A stretch of 43,589 nt of DNA, taken from positions 1 through 43,589 of IMG/VR virus record IMGVR_UViG_3300038629_000146, one strand, 5' to 3'. The stretch comes from a virus. The translations under genes were made by a program, and so were the position numbers. The stretch's first letter is position 1; each line of letters begins with the position of its first letter. Below, in pieces: positions 14,271-22,815 of this stretch. The notes beneath the pieces were generated by a model. That model was not told where the DNA came from and made no database searches. It saw only the letters and a program-made list of their open reading frames with translations.

Positions 14271-14849
14271 ATGGTAGCAAGACGTAGAACAGACACGAGA
14301 CTGAATTCCGATCAATCGGGAGTTCGCGCTGATCGTCACATGAAGGACCGGAGTGTGACCGAAGACCGCGAGCTGTCAGACGATGAGCGGGTGGCTGAGT
14401 TTCGCCAGCAGTACTTTCAATCTGCATTGCCAGATATTCCAAAGATACCGAGTTACCACGTTTGTTGGCTAACTACGGAGAATCCACGTGATCCGATTCA
14501 CGCACGCATGCGGCTGGGCTATGAGCCGATCAAAGCGTCGGACATTCCCGGCTGGGACCATGCGTCCATCAAGTCGGGTGAGTGGGTAGGCTGTATTGGT
14601 GTGAACGAGATGATTGCTTTTAAGCTTCCCATCGAGTTGTACGAGCAGTACATGCGCATCAATCATCACGAGCAACCTCTTCAAGAAGAGGAGATGCTCA
14701 GCAGCCAGCTCCGTGAAATAGAAGCTGAGATGAACGCAGCCGCGAAGCGCGGCAAAATAAATTTGGAATTAGAAGATGGCACAGCAGCGTTGGGAGTGGC
14801 ACCGGAACCCCCTCCTTTTGCTTTGCAAACTGGGGAGGCACCGGAATGA
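14271..14849 (+). CDS. Conserved-type hypothetical head-region protein, 192 residues
   Basis: GGAGGGAG at 14256-14263 marks the ATG at 14271; a longer frame from 14190 overlaps the scaffold. Features are a basic, disordered start, an acidic helix (ELSDDERVAEFRQQYFQ), a central globular part (YHVCWLTTENPRDPIHARM, then GYEPIKASDIPGWDH) and a C-terminal helical tail. Proteins with this central part occur between scaffold and capsid genes in other phages, as far as I recall; function unknown. Confidence 0.6.
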   Translation: MVARRRTDTRLNSDQSGVRADRHMKDRSVTEDRELSDDERVAEFRQQYFQSALPDIPKIPSYHVCWLTTENPRDPIHARMRLGYEPIKASDIPGWDHASIKSGEWVGCIGVNEMIAFKLPIELYEQYMRINHHEQPLQEEEMLSSQLREIEAEMNAAAKRGKINLELEDGTAALGVAPEPPPFALQTGEAPE

Positions 14850-14879
14850 TCTTTGATCTAGTATCTGGAGGCTCATATC

Positions 14880-15443
14880 ATGAGTTCTATAGCTTCTCCG
14901 TTCGGGTTAAAGCCAGCTTTCCATCCCTCAGGGATTATTAGACAGCAGCTGAGTACGATTATCAGTGGCTTTGCCACGAACATTTTTCAGTTTTCTCCAG
15001 TGCGTATTGACGACGCAACAGGTGCTCTTCAGCCTGCTGCTGCCGGGGCAACTAATGTACTTGGCGTCTTCGCGGGCGTTGAGTTCACGGGTACCGATGG
15101 CAGACGACGTGTCGGCAACAATTGGGAAGCCAATCAAATAGGCACAGAAATTGTCGCCTACTACGTTGGTGACCCGTTGATGGTGTATGAAATCCAAGGC
15201 GACGGTCCTGTTCTGCAGGCCAACGTCGGTGACATGGGTGATTACACTGCACTGGCTGGAAATGCAACAACCGGTCTGTCTAGCGTCGCGCTGGATGTGT
15301 CCTCTTTGGGGAATGCTGCTGCTACGCTCCGCGTAGTTGGAGTAAACCCTGCGCCTGATAATGTCGTTGGTGACTTGTTCACCATCGCACAGGTTCAGAT
15401 CGCTGAGCATGCATACCAGCTCAACGCAGTTCTCAAGACGTAA
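14880..15443 (+). CDS. Head decoration-like structural protein
   Basis: A 187-residue protein with GGAGG upstream. The start (SSIASPFGLKPAFHPSG) and the segment TNVLGVFAGVEFTGTDGR match a common phage structural family in which a small beta-rich protein precedes the major capsid gene. It probably decorates or cements the capsid. No membrane or catalytic features. Placed directly before the capsid gene with its own good ribosome-binding site, as expected for an abundant virion protein. Confidence 0.65.
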   Translation: MSSIASPFGLKPAFHPSGIIRQQLSTIISGFATNIFQFSPVRIDDATGALQPAAAGATNVLGVFAGVEFTGTDGRRRVGNNWEANQIGTEIVAYYVGDPLMVYEIQGDGPVLQANVGDMGDYTALAGNATTGLSSVALDVSSLGNAAATLRVVGVNPAPDNVVGDLFTIAQVQIAEHAYQLNAVLKT

Positions 15444-15470
15444 TCGGTTCAACTAACAGGAGACTAAGTT

Positions 15471-16400
15471 ATGGCTGTCCCAATGAGGTCAACCGACTTT
15501 AGGTCCATTGTTGAGCCAATTCTCAATGAGACCTTTGACGGTATCTACAACCAACGCGCCGATGAATGGAAAGGTGTCTTCAAGCAACGTACGGGTACCC
15601 CCCGTTCGTATCATGAAGAGCCGGTCCTGTTCGGTTTTAACGCTGCGCCGGAAATGCCTGACGGCACTCCGGTCACGTTCGACGCAGGCGGAGTGCTGTT
15701 CATTCAGCGTTACGTCTACAAGGTCTTCGGTCTTGCATTCGCACTGACCAAGGTCCTCGTCGAAGACGGCGATCACATCCGCATCGGAAGAATTTATTCC
15801 GAGCATCTCGCTCAGTCGATGATCGAGACGAAGGAAACACTGTGCGCGAATATTCTTAATCGCGCGTTCAACGGTGCTTTCGTCGGAGGTGATGGCGTAG
15901 CGCTCAACGTGACCAACCATCCAATTGCGCCGGGAGGCTCAGCGGGTGGTGTGTTCTCGAACCTTCTGACGACTGCTGCGGCTTTGTCGCAAACGTCACT
16001 TGAGCAACAGCTCATTCAGATTCGTAATGCCGTGGACAATAACGGCAAGCGGATTCGTTTGCAGCCGCTCAAGATCGTCACGGGTCCGAGTCAGGTCTTC
16101 CAAGCTGAAGTCCTCTTGAAGTCTGTCCTGCGTGCAGGAACGGCTAACAATGACATCAACCCGATCCTGTCCATGGGACTGCTGTCTCAGGGTCAGGCAA
16201 ACCTGTCGCGTATCACTTCGACAACTGCATGGTGGGTCCAGACGGATGCGCCACGTGGTCTGCAGATGATGATGCGTCGTGGGCTTGAAAAGTCGATGGA
16301 AGGCGACTTCGAGACCGACTCGATGCGGTACAAGTCCACCGAGCGTTACATTCCGGACTGGACTGATCCGCGCGCCGTGTTCGGTACTCCGGGACTCTGA
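15471..16400 (+). CDS. Major capsid protein
   Basis: A 309-residue protein with a strong ribosome-binding site (AACAGGAGAC). The sequence resembles the capsid family related to the Mu gpT head subunit: RSIVEPILNETFDGIYNQ, a central NHPIAPGGSAGG loop, a long helix (SLEQQLIQIRNAVDNNGKR), KIVTGPSQVFQAEVLLKS, and a C-terminal domain ending in TERYIPDWTDPRAVFG. This is presumably the HK97 fold. It follows the scaffold and decoration genes and is closed by a strong terminator, typical for the most abundant head protein. Confidence 0.85.
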   Translation: MAVPMRSTDFRSIVEPILNETFDGIYNQRADEWKGVFKQRTGTPRSYHEEPVLFGFNAAPEMPDGTPVTFDAGGVLFIQRYVYKVFGLAFALTKVLVEDGDHIRIGRIYSEHLAQSMIETKETLCANILNRAFNGAFVGGDGVALNVTNHPIAPGGSAGGVFSNLLTTAAALSQTSLEQQLIQIRNAVDNNGKRIRLQPLKIVTGPSQVFQAEVLLKSVLRAGTANNDINPILSMGLLSQGQANLSRITSTTAWWVQTDAPRGLQMMMRRGLEKSMEGDFETDSMRYKSTERYIPDWTDPRAVFGTPGL

Positions 16401-16423
16401 ACGAGGGTTCTTCACAACGTCAT

Positions 16424-16456
16424 GGTGGAGCCCGGAGAATTGGGCTCCACCTTTCC
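16424..16456 (+). terminator. Strong hairpin terminator after the capsid gene
   Basis: GGTGGAGCCC at 16424-16433 and GGGCTCCACC at 16442-16451 form a perfect 10-bp stem with an 8-base loop, followed by TTTCC. The T-run is short, so termination may be partial, allowing read-through into the tail genes while lowering their expression relative to the capsid. Confidence 0.75.
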
Positions 16457-16477
16457 TAGTTTAATCAGGAGTTAGAC

Positions 16478-17200
16478 ATGCCTTTGAATATTGAAGTAAC
16501 ACAATTTCCGAATGGTGTCGGTACCGCTAAAGACAACAGCGTACTGAATGCTATTCCTCTTCCCGGTCCCATCGCTGCACTGAGTGTCGAAGACTTCGGT
16601 CAAGACACCGGCATCGCAGATTGGACTGATCTTGCCATCGGCGCTGGCGTTGGTGGCGACGTATTTCCTCTTGGCGCTAACGGTGTCCTTCAGCAGGTTT
16701 CTGCTGGTGCAGCGACTGATGGAAATAAACTCTCCATCCAACTCGCTGGTACGGATACTTTCGGGCTCTCAGTCGGTCAAGAAGCGTGGTTCGGAATTCG
16801 CTTCAGAATTGACGATGCACTCAACACTATCCTCGTCTTCGGTTTTACTCCGTTCGACGAAACGGTAGCTCCGGTTGATGGTGTCTTCCTTCAGTCCGAC
16901 GATGTCTCAGCTGCTCTCAATCTGGTTTCGATTGCTGCCGCTGGAGGTACGTCTTCTGTTGCTCTCGGTACGCTTGAAGATGACACGTGGTACGAAGCTG
17001 CGTTCTACTGGGACGGCATCGACAAGATCTCTGGTCAGTTCTCAGGACCGGACGGTGTGATCGGTGGTGGTGGAACAGTTATTCCGGGTGCGAATCTGAC
17101 AGCAGTCGGATTGAATCCGGGATTCCTCTTCTCCGATGGTGTGGATGGTGCGGCGAAGACACTGGACGTTGACTGGGTTCTCTTCGGAGGCTCTCGCTAA
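16478..17200 (+). CDS. Beta-rich structural protein, lectin-like
   Basis: A 240-residue, acidic, beta-rich protein with CAGGAG upstream. The alternation of short hydrophobic strands and turns (KLSIQLAGTDTFGLSVGQEAWFG; DDTWYEAAFYWDGIDKISG) suggests a concanavalin-like jelly roll, as found in capsid or tail decorations that bind glycans. First gene after the capsid terminator. No specific family recognised. I phrase the fold as a prediction only. Confidence 0.55.
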   Translation: MPLNIEVTQFPNGVGTAKDNSVLNAIPLPGPIAALSVEDFGQDTGIADWTDLAIGAGVGGDVFPLGANGVLQQVSAGAATDGNKLSIQLAGTDTFGLSVGQEAWFGIRFRIDDALNTILVFGFTPFDETVAPVDGVFLQSDDVSAALNLVSIAAAGGTSSVALGTLEDDTWYEAAFYWDGIDKISGQFSGPDGVIGGGGTVIPGANLTAVGLNPGFLFSDGVDGAAKTLDVDWVLFGGSR

Positions 17201-17215
17201 CAGGGAGGGCTCGTC

Positions 17216-17851
17216 ATGAGACCTATTGTTCAAACGCGGCAGCTTGCTGCCGCTGATCCGAACGGCATTGCTCTCGATCAACAGTTGGGAGCAGCTGGAG
17301 ATTTGGTTCTTACAGGTGCGGCGTTAGTTGATGCCGACGGTGTTGCTCAGCTAGGTACTCAACGACAAGTAATACTTGAGTCGGGTGGTAACATCGCGAC
17401 TGTGGTCTTTACGGTCACGGGTACGGACGATCAAGGACGTCCGATCAGCGAAGACGTCACTGGCATTAACGGCAGTTCCGAAGTCACGGTGCTTAACTTT
17501 GCGACCGTGACGCAGATTGCTGCTGATGATGCGTTCGCGTCGGACGTTGAGGTTGGTACGACCGGAGTGGGAGCCTCGCAGGAGATTCCTCTCGATCAGT
17601 ACATCTCGCCATTCAACGTGAGTCTGTTTGTGGACATCACCGGAACGGTGGACGTCACTGTTCAGTTCACCGGGGATGACGTGTTCGGTGACGCGCCCGG
17701 ACCTTTCAGTTGGACAGATCATCCGAGTCTTACCAACATCACAGCTGACGACGACGCGACGTTCATCTCGCCCGTCAGCGCCTGTAGATTGCTGACCAAC
17801 TCTGGAGTTGGTGAAGCAGTCCTGAGGGTAGCTCAAGCCGGACTCACCTAA
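17216..17851 (+). CDS. Beta-rich structural protein, 211 residues
   Basis: GGGAGG precedes the ATG. The protein is beta-rich and low in Lys (VVFTVTGTDDQGRPISEDVTG; LFVDITGTVDVTVQFTGDD), like immunoglobulin- or jelly-roll-type virion proteins. It overlaps the next small gene as TAATG. Probably a head-surface or neck component; function not established. Confidence 0.55.
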   Translation: MRPIVQTRQLAAADPNGIALDQQLGAAGDLVLTGAALVDADGVAQLGTQRQVILESGGNIATVVFTVTGTDDQGRPISEDVTGINGSSEVTVLNFATVTQIAADDAFASDVEVGTTGVGASQEIPLDQYISPFNVSLFVDITGTVDVTVQFTGDDVFGDAPGPFSWTDHPSLTNITADDDATFISPVSACRLLTNSGVGEAVLRVAQAGLT

Positions 17852-18033
17852 TGGGTGGGCTGACAGGAAGCGACGTGACCGCTGCGACGGTCACTGCCGC
17901 TCTTGTCACGGCTCCGAACGTGACTGGACCTCCGCCTACCCCCAGCGTGGGGGACATCCTTCTCATTGACGATGGCGGCGATGCTTTGCTTATCGACGAC
18001 GCCACCTCAGACAATCGACTCATCGAGGACTAG
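17851..18033 (+). CDS. Small virion-associated protein with LLIDD repeats
   Basis: A 60-residue, Ala/Thr/Val-rich protein ending in repeated LLIDD units (DILLIDDGGDALLIDD, then NRLIED). Such repeats are common in short phage virion proteins near tail fibre genes, but I know no function. Starts in the stop of the previous gene (TAATG) and ends three bases before the first large fibre gene. Confidence 0.5.
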   Translation: MGGLTGSDVTAATVTAALVTAPNVTGPPPTPSVGDILLIDDGGDALLIDDATSDNRLIED

Positions 18034-18036
18034 CCC

Positions 18037-20757
18037 ATGGCTAATTCAACCATCCCCAATCTTGTTGCCGTATCAGTTCCTGCACTTACAGATCTGTTCG
18101 GAGTTCGTCAGAGCGGTGATGCACGGGACAAAAAATTAACGGCTACGCAGCTTCAGGCTCTGATTGCCTCTGGAGATGTAGTCAAAGTCGGCACGCCTGT
18201 TGATGGACAGATCGGCGTATGGACAGGTGATGGAACGATAGAAGGTACGAATGACCTTGTCTTTAATGGTGGCGTCTTCAAAGTCGTTGCCAGTACGGAG
18301 AGTAGGTTTACTGGCGATTTAAAATTACAGACTGGCTCCGGTCAGGCACCGATGCTCAGGGACGTAGCGGCAGACGAAACAACTCCATCACTTTGCCCTG
18401 CGGTTGCTGATTCTAATACAGGTATCGGTTGGAAGTCCGCTGACAGGCTCGCGTTTATCGCTGGCGGTAAACGTGCAATGGTACTCGCCGAAAGCAATAG
18501 TATCGGAGTCATTCCCGCGTATGACACTGGAACGGGCCTGACCGCTTTTGCAGGTGGAGGACAAGGTAGCGCGATAACGCTGGATCGTGGATACAATGTC
18601 GTAACCACTGTTGCGACTACTGCCGACTCAGCAAAACTTCCGACAGGCTTAGCTTTCTTAGTAGGCTCCGTCGTTTATCTCAAGAACAATGGCGTGAATT
18701 CCCTCGATCTGTTCCCCGGATCAGGCGATGATCTTGGAGCCGGAGTAGATACTGCTATCGCGGTTGCGGCAGGAGCGTCAGTAGCATTCATAGGAACGAC
18801 TGAAGGCTCAATCTGGACCCAACTGATCTTCGCGGCTGGAGGAGGTGGAGGTGACGTAAGTAAAGTCGGCACGCCTGTCAATGATCAAATTGGTGTGTGG
18901 ACCGGCGACGGTACTATAGAAGGTGTCGCTTCCTTACGATACAACAGCTCGCTGGAACTGTTCGCGGACTCTATTGTATTAGGAGATTTGGAAAGCGTTA
19001 AGATCAGAGAAACTCTGGTGAACACGATTGCATTCCGGTTCTCTAATTTCGATAGATGGAGAATGAATAACGATTCTTTCGCTTCTTCAGTTAGTGACGG
19101 CGCTTTCCTGAAGCGGACTGGCGTATCGGGCAGTGTGCCATCGCTCGTACCTCGCTCTGGCGACGAGAACACAGGTATCGGCTCCGCTGCGAGCGACCAA
19201 ATCAGTGTAGTTGCTGGTGGAATTGCAGCTATTAGCGTCGTAGAGGCAGCTAGCGTTATAACAATCTCTCTGGTGGGTACTACGAGAGGTACTAGCGCTA
19301 ATGCGTTTGGCTTAATCAATGAAAACGCAAGTGCGACGAACCCTACAATCCTCCCCAACAGGGCCGACGAAGACACTGGCATCGGCCAGAACGCAGTTGA
19401 TCAAGTCTCGATCATCGCTGGTGGACTAGAAATTGCGCGTCTTACTGAGGTAGGTGGCCTTCCGAATCTAATCGTTGACCCCAGTGACGCGAACACCGGA
19501 GACGTTACATTATCCTTCGGGGGTGGCGGAAGTGGGTTCCGTCAGTCAGGTACTGCTCTGTTCGTAAAGGTCGGAGGCGTATCGAAATTCGCGTGGGATG
19601 CTGATCTCTTCGTATCGGCGTTGTCTGACGGCGCAGGCATGTTGAATGAATCGGCATCTGGTACGAATCCAACACTGGTTCCAGATCGCGGTGATCTTGA
19701 TACGGGAATCGGATCAGTTGGTAATGATCAGCTTTCGCTCATCGCTGGTGGTGTAGAGATCGCACGAGCGACAGAAGCTGCGGTAGATCAATTCATTGTT
19801 TCACCGGGAGCGATACTCGGTAGTGCCGCTCTTCCGTCGCTCGCATTCGGTGACGGAGACAGTGGCTTCCGTGAGTCAGTCGATGACGCGATCAAAGTAA
19901 CACTCGTCGGAGTGGACCGATGGACCTTCACCGCAGATCGCTTTGTCGCAGTCGCAGGAAACGGTCCTAGCCTACAGAACGAAGCGTCCACTGCCACTAA
20001 CCCGACGTTGATTCCTGCTCTTGGTGATGTATCTACGGGGATCGGTGGCGTTACTACTAGCCTCTCGCTGATCGTTGGTGGAGCTGAACGTATTCATCTC
20101 GATACTTCACTCGCGACTGCAAACACATTCACGGGGGATTGGAAAGCTGCAAATGCTACTGGTCCTGCCCTCATTGATGAGGCTGCATCGGCTACAAATC
20201 CGACACTGGTTCCGACTAAAGGTGATGAAGATACAGGAGTAGGTAGCAACGGGGCTGATACGCTTTCACTCATCGCTGGTGGCGTTGAGATGCTACGTTT
20301 AGAAGAAGGCACGACCGACCAAGTTCTCATTGGTCCAGATGGCAGTGCTGCAGACCCCGCTCTTTCATTCATAAGTGACCCCGATACGGGACTCTACTCT
20401 GTCACTCCCGGCATTATTGCGATGTCAGTTGACGGCATAGATAGATTTCGGTGGGTAGGCAATCAGTTTCGTGGAGCGACAGGGGGCAGTCCTTCGATAC
20501 AGAATGAAGTAGCATCTGCATCAAATCCAACATTGCTTCCAACTCAGTCCGATCTCGATACAGGGATAGGCTGGACAGGCACTGATCAGTTGGCGCTCGT
20601 TGCTGGTGGTCTTGATTGTATGACCGTAAGAGAGACGGCGAGCGCTCGACAAATAGGTTTCTACACGACTGCACCGATTTCATTGCAGACCGGTGTTGCG
20701 GTGAGTGCCGCAGCGATTCACGCGGCTCTGGTCGCACTGGGACTAATTACCGCTTAA
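18037..20757 (+). CDS. Large repetitive tail fibre-like protein 1 (906 residues)
   Basis: A modular, beta-rich protein low in Lys and Cys. It has two copies of a KVGTPVxxQxGVWTGDGTIEG unit (nt 18181 and 18860) and seven copies of a unit around NPTLVPDRGDxDTGIG...LSLIAGGVE. A third segment (LTAFAGGGQGSA, LFPGSGDDLGAGVDTAI) recurs in the 22808 gene. Such proteins are probably trimeric fibres or spikes that contact the host surface. The N-terminal 45 residues (STIPNLVAVSVPALTDLFGV) probably anchor it to the virion. Repeats are diverged at the DNA level. Confidence 0.65.
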   Translation: MANSTIPNLVAVSVPALTDLFGVRQSGDARDKKLTATQLQALIASGDVVKVGTPVDGQIGVWTGDGTIEGTNDLVFNGGVFKVVASTESRFTGDLKLQTGSGQAPMLRDVAADETTPSLCPAVADSNTGIGWKSADRLAFIAGGKRAMVLAESNSIGVIPAYDTGTGLTAFAGGGQGSAITLDRGYNVVTTVATTADSAKLPTGLAFLVGSVVYLKNNGVNSLDLFPGSGDDLGAGVDTAIAVAAGASVAFIGTTEGSIWTQLIFAAGGGGGDVSKVGTPVNDQIGVWTGDGTIEGVASLRYNSSLELFADSIVLGDLESVKIRETLVNTIAFRFSNFDRWRMNNDSFASSVSDGAFLKRTGVSGSVPSLVPRSGDENTGIGSAASDQISVVAGGIAAISVVEAASVITISLVGTTRGTSANAFGLINENASATNPTILPNRADEDTGIGQNAVDQVSIIAGGLEIARLTEVGGLPNLIVDPSDANTGDVTLSFGGGGSGFRQSGTALFVKVGGVSKFAWDADLFVSALSDGAGMLNESASGTNPTLVPDRGDLDTGIGSVGNDQLSLIAGGVEIARATEAAVDQFIVSPGAILGSAALPSLAFGDGDSGFRESVDDAIKVTLVGVDRWTFTADRFVAVAGNGPSLQNEASTATNPTLIPALGDVSTGIGGVTTSLSLIVGGAERIHLDTSLATANTFTGDWKAANATGPALIDEAASATNPTLVPTKGDEDTGVGSNGADTLSLIAGGVEMLRLEEGTTDQVLIGPDGSAADPALSFISDPDTGLYSVTPGIIAMSVDGIDRFRWVGNQFRGATGGSPSIQNEVASASNPTLLPTQSDLDTGIGWTGTDQLALVAGGLDCMTVRETASARQIGFYTTAPISLQTGVAVSAAAIHAALVALGLITA
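18181..18246 (+). repeat. Fibre module A, copy 1 of 5
   Basis: Encodes KVGTPVDGQIGVWTGDGTIE. The same amino-acid unit recurs at 18860-18925 in this gene and at 23101-23166, 23726-23791 and 24950-25015 in the 22808 gene, with third-position differences, so the copies are old or under protein-level selection. Confidence 0.8.
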
Positions 20758-20769
20758 CAGGAGAAAGAA

Positions 20770-21255
20770 ATGAACAAGAACGTGGGACTGACGTACGTGA
20801 AGGATTTCTCGTTCCCTGCGGAGCAAGGTTTCTCTGGGTCAGCGGGCGTGCACAAAGTGCGCGGTTACATGCGCGGCGGGCACGTGAAGTCAAAAGCGTC
20901 ACAGAAGATGCCGCCTACCGTCAAGGGCCATGGTGGCGCAGTGCACGACAAGCTTAAGAGTGAAGGCGCGAAGATGGGCTATGCCTACGGTGGTCAGGTG
21001 AAGCAAAGCAACACCTCTGCTGAGTTCGTTGCGAAACGTGGTAAGCAGAAGACCATGGACCACGGTGTGCAGCCTGCTCGCAAGGGACGCACCCAGCAGG
21101 AAGTTGAAGCTGGTGGCACTAAGCGATTGAAACCCGGTTTCAAAAAAGGCGGAGGCGTATGTAGAGTTCGTATGCCCAAGAACGTGAAAGCGAAAGGTGG
21201 GCTCGCAAAGTACGCCGCAGGTGGCTTAGCAAAAAAAGCCGTGGCGGCTCCGTAG
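20770..21255 (+). CDS. Basic GG-motif virion-region protein, zero-frame product
   Basis: CAGGAG precedes the ATG. The 161-residue product is strongly basic and carries several aromatic-x-x-GG-hydrophobic motifs (GYMRGGHV, GYAYGGQV, GFKKGGGV, KYAAGGLA), which also occur in the ejection-type proteins at 35239 and 38295. The zero frame ends at TAG 21253-21255, but an A_AAA_AAA slippery heptamer six codons earlier can send ribosomes into the -1 frame, where the same type of sequence continues to the next gene. The longer 202-residue product is probably the functional one, or one of two. Confidence 0.6.
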   Translation: MNKNVGLTYVKDFSFPAEQGFSGSAGVHKVRGYMRGGHVKSKASQKMPPTVKGHGGAVHDKLKSEGAKMGYAYGGQVKQSNTSAEFVAKRGKQKTMDHGVQPARKGRTQQEVEAGGTKRLKPGFKKGGGVCRVRMPKNVKAKGGLAKYAAGGLAKKAVAAP

Positions 21256-21377
21256 AGAAGACGGCACGCAGAGTCGCTAAACAAGTCATGGACCGGCACG
21301 TCAGATCCCCGAGACCAAAAGGTCACGGGACAAAGCCTCGTGGTGGTCGTAGCAGAGTGCGAGGAGGCGGCTACTAA
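21231..21377 (+). other. Candidate programmed -1 frameshift and its extension
   Basis: The heptamer A_AAA_AAA at 21231-21237 is in the correct register (GCA AAA AAA). After a -1 slip reading resumes at AGC 21237 and stays open for 46 codons (SRGGSVEKTARRVAKQ..., ending VRGGGY) to TAA 21375-21377, which overlaps the ATG of the next gene as TAATG. GCCGT at 21238-21242 can pair with ACGGC at 21261-21265. An alternative is a sequencing or assembly indel in the A7 run; either way the -1 frame appears to be coding. Confidence 0.65.
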
Positions 21378-22447
21378 TGCCCACAACTGGAACAGTCGGT
21401 TCGACCGTCTTCACGAATCAGCAGATCATTGATCATGCTTTTCGTCGCTGCAAGATGGTCGAGCAAGAGATCACGGGCGAGCACATAACGATTGCTCTCG
21501 ACCTGCTGTGGTTGTACACGCAGACATTGGTCAACAAAGGCATCAAGCTGTGGAATGTTATCCCGCTCTTGCTGCCGATCTACGAACGTCAGGCAACTGT
21601 CCCCTGTCCTGTCGGTACCGTAGACACGTACACCATCAACCTGCGTAATCTGAACCGGATCACGGGGGATGCAAGTGCTACGGAGGGGGTCGCTGACAAT
21701 GCATTCGATAGCGATCTGACCACTGCGTGCACGCAGGTAGCTGCTGCGGGCTCGATCACGATGGGACTGGACAGTGCTACGAACGTGAATACCTTCGGCA
21801 TCATGCCGAATGTCTCAGGACTTTGGGACTACGTGATCGAGGGGACGAACGATAACTTCGTGAGTACGACGACACTTCTCACGCGGGTGGAGCAAGTTGT
21901 TGTTGCAAATGAGTGGCTTTGGGTGGACGTTCAGGGTGTGTTGGGAGGCGTCAACGATTTCGCTGCGTATCGACTGCGCGCGACGGGTACCACGGTGCTC
22001 GATGTCATCGAACTGTTCTACGGCAACAAGCCGAATGAGATTCCGATGTACAAGCTCAATCGGAATGACTATGCAAACTTGCCTGACAAAGTAAGTACCG
22101 GCAGACCGACTCAGTTCTGGTACGACAAACAACGCATTCAACCAGAGATAGAGCTTTGGCCGAGCCCCGGAGCTGAGTTTACGTTCGATCAGATCACCGG
22201 TTTCGTGCAACGACAGTTGCAAGACGTCGGTGCGATGGTGGATGAACTGGAGGTGCCGGATCGTTGGTATCTTGCCATCGTATGTAACTTGGCATCAGAA
22301 CTGGGCAGAGAAATTAAAGAGGTGGACGAGGTGATCATCCCTCGACTGGACCTCGATGCAGAAAAGTATTTGAAGGATGCATGGACGGGAGAGACCGACG
22401 AGTCCGAAACGTACCTGCGTCCTAACATCTCCCCTTACACGAGGTAG
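21377..22447 (+). CDS. Head-to-tail adaptor, gp4-like, with inserted domain
   Basis: A 356-residue protein. Its ends match the helical adaptor family that docks under the portal (FTNQQIIDHAFRRCKMVEQE; EVPDRWYLAIVCNLASELGRE). About residues 95-205 form an insert (AFDSDLTTACTQVAAAGSIT; WDYVIEGTNDNF) with the look of a discoidin/F5-8C-type beta-sandwich, which would project from the neck and could bind glycans. Starts in the stop of the frameshift extension (TAATG), a sign of coupled expression. Assignment from memory of the family. Confidence 0.6.
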   Translation: MPTTGTVGSTVFTNQQIIDHAFRRCKMVEQEITGEHITIALDLLWLYTQTLVNKGIKLWNVIPLLLPIYERQATVPCPVGTVDTYTINLRNLNRITGDASATEGVADNAFDSDLTTACTQVAAAGSITMGLDSATNVNTFGIMPNVSGLWDYVIEGTNDNFVSTTTLLTRVEQVVVANEWLWVDVQGVLGGVNDFAAYRLRATGTTVLDVIELFYGNKPNEIPMYKLNRNDYANLPDKVSTGRPTQFWYDKQRIQPEIELWPSPGAEFTFDQITGFVQRQLQDVGAMVDELEVPDRWYLAIVCNLASELGREIKEVDEVIIPRLDLDAEKYLKDAWTGETDESETYLRPNISPYTR

Positions 22448-22449
22448 TC

Positions 22450-22815
22450 ATGCCAGTATTTTTAGATCCAACTGGGAAAACGACTTACGGAATAGGCATC
22501 TGTGCTCGATGCAGTCGTAAGTTCTTTTTGGAAGATCTGCACTCGGACCCAAACTCACCGGGTCTGAAAGTTTGCATCGACGACCTTGACGATTACGATC
22601 CGTACCGTCTGGCTCCGCGTCAAGCTGATCGAATTACGCTCCCGTTTTATCGTCCTGATGAACCTCTGACGGCAGGCGGACCAAACCCGAACCCGAACTC
22701 ACTGTTCGGTGTTCGAGAAGCGATTGGTGAGAGTCCGCGTGCAACGGAAGACGGAAGATTACGCGTGCTTGAAGATGCGACCGTGAACGATGATGAGGTA
22801 GATCTCGATGGCTAA
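22450..22815 (+). CDS. Virion-region protein with Cys4-like zinc motif
   Basis: A 121-residue protein with CARC near residue 18 and another Cys at KVCIDD, followed by DYDPYRLAPRQADRITLPF and an extended, Pro/Asn-rich tail. The pattern (CxxC, then DPN, then VC, then DP and PF.RPDEPL) is shared by small phage proteins next to adaptor genes, as I recall. Role unknown. Overlaps the 22808 gene by 8 bases. Confidence 0.55.
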   Translation: MPVFLDPTGKTTYGIGICARCSRKFFLEDLHSDPNSPGLKVCIDDLDDYDPYRLAPRQADRITLPFYRPDEPLTAGGPNPNPNSLFGVREAIGESPRATEDGRLRVLEDATVNDDEVDLDG

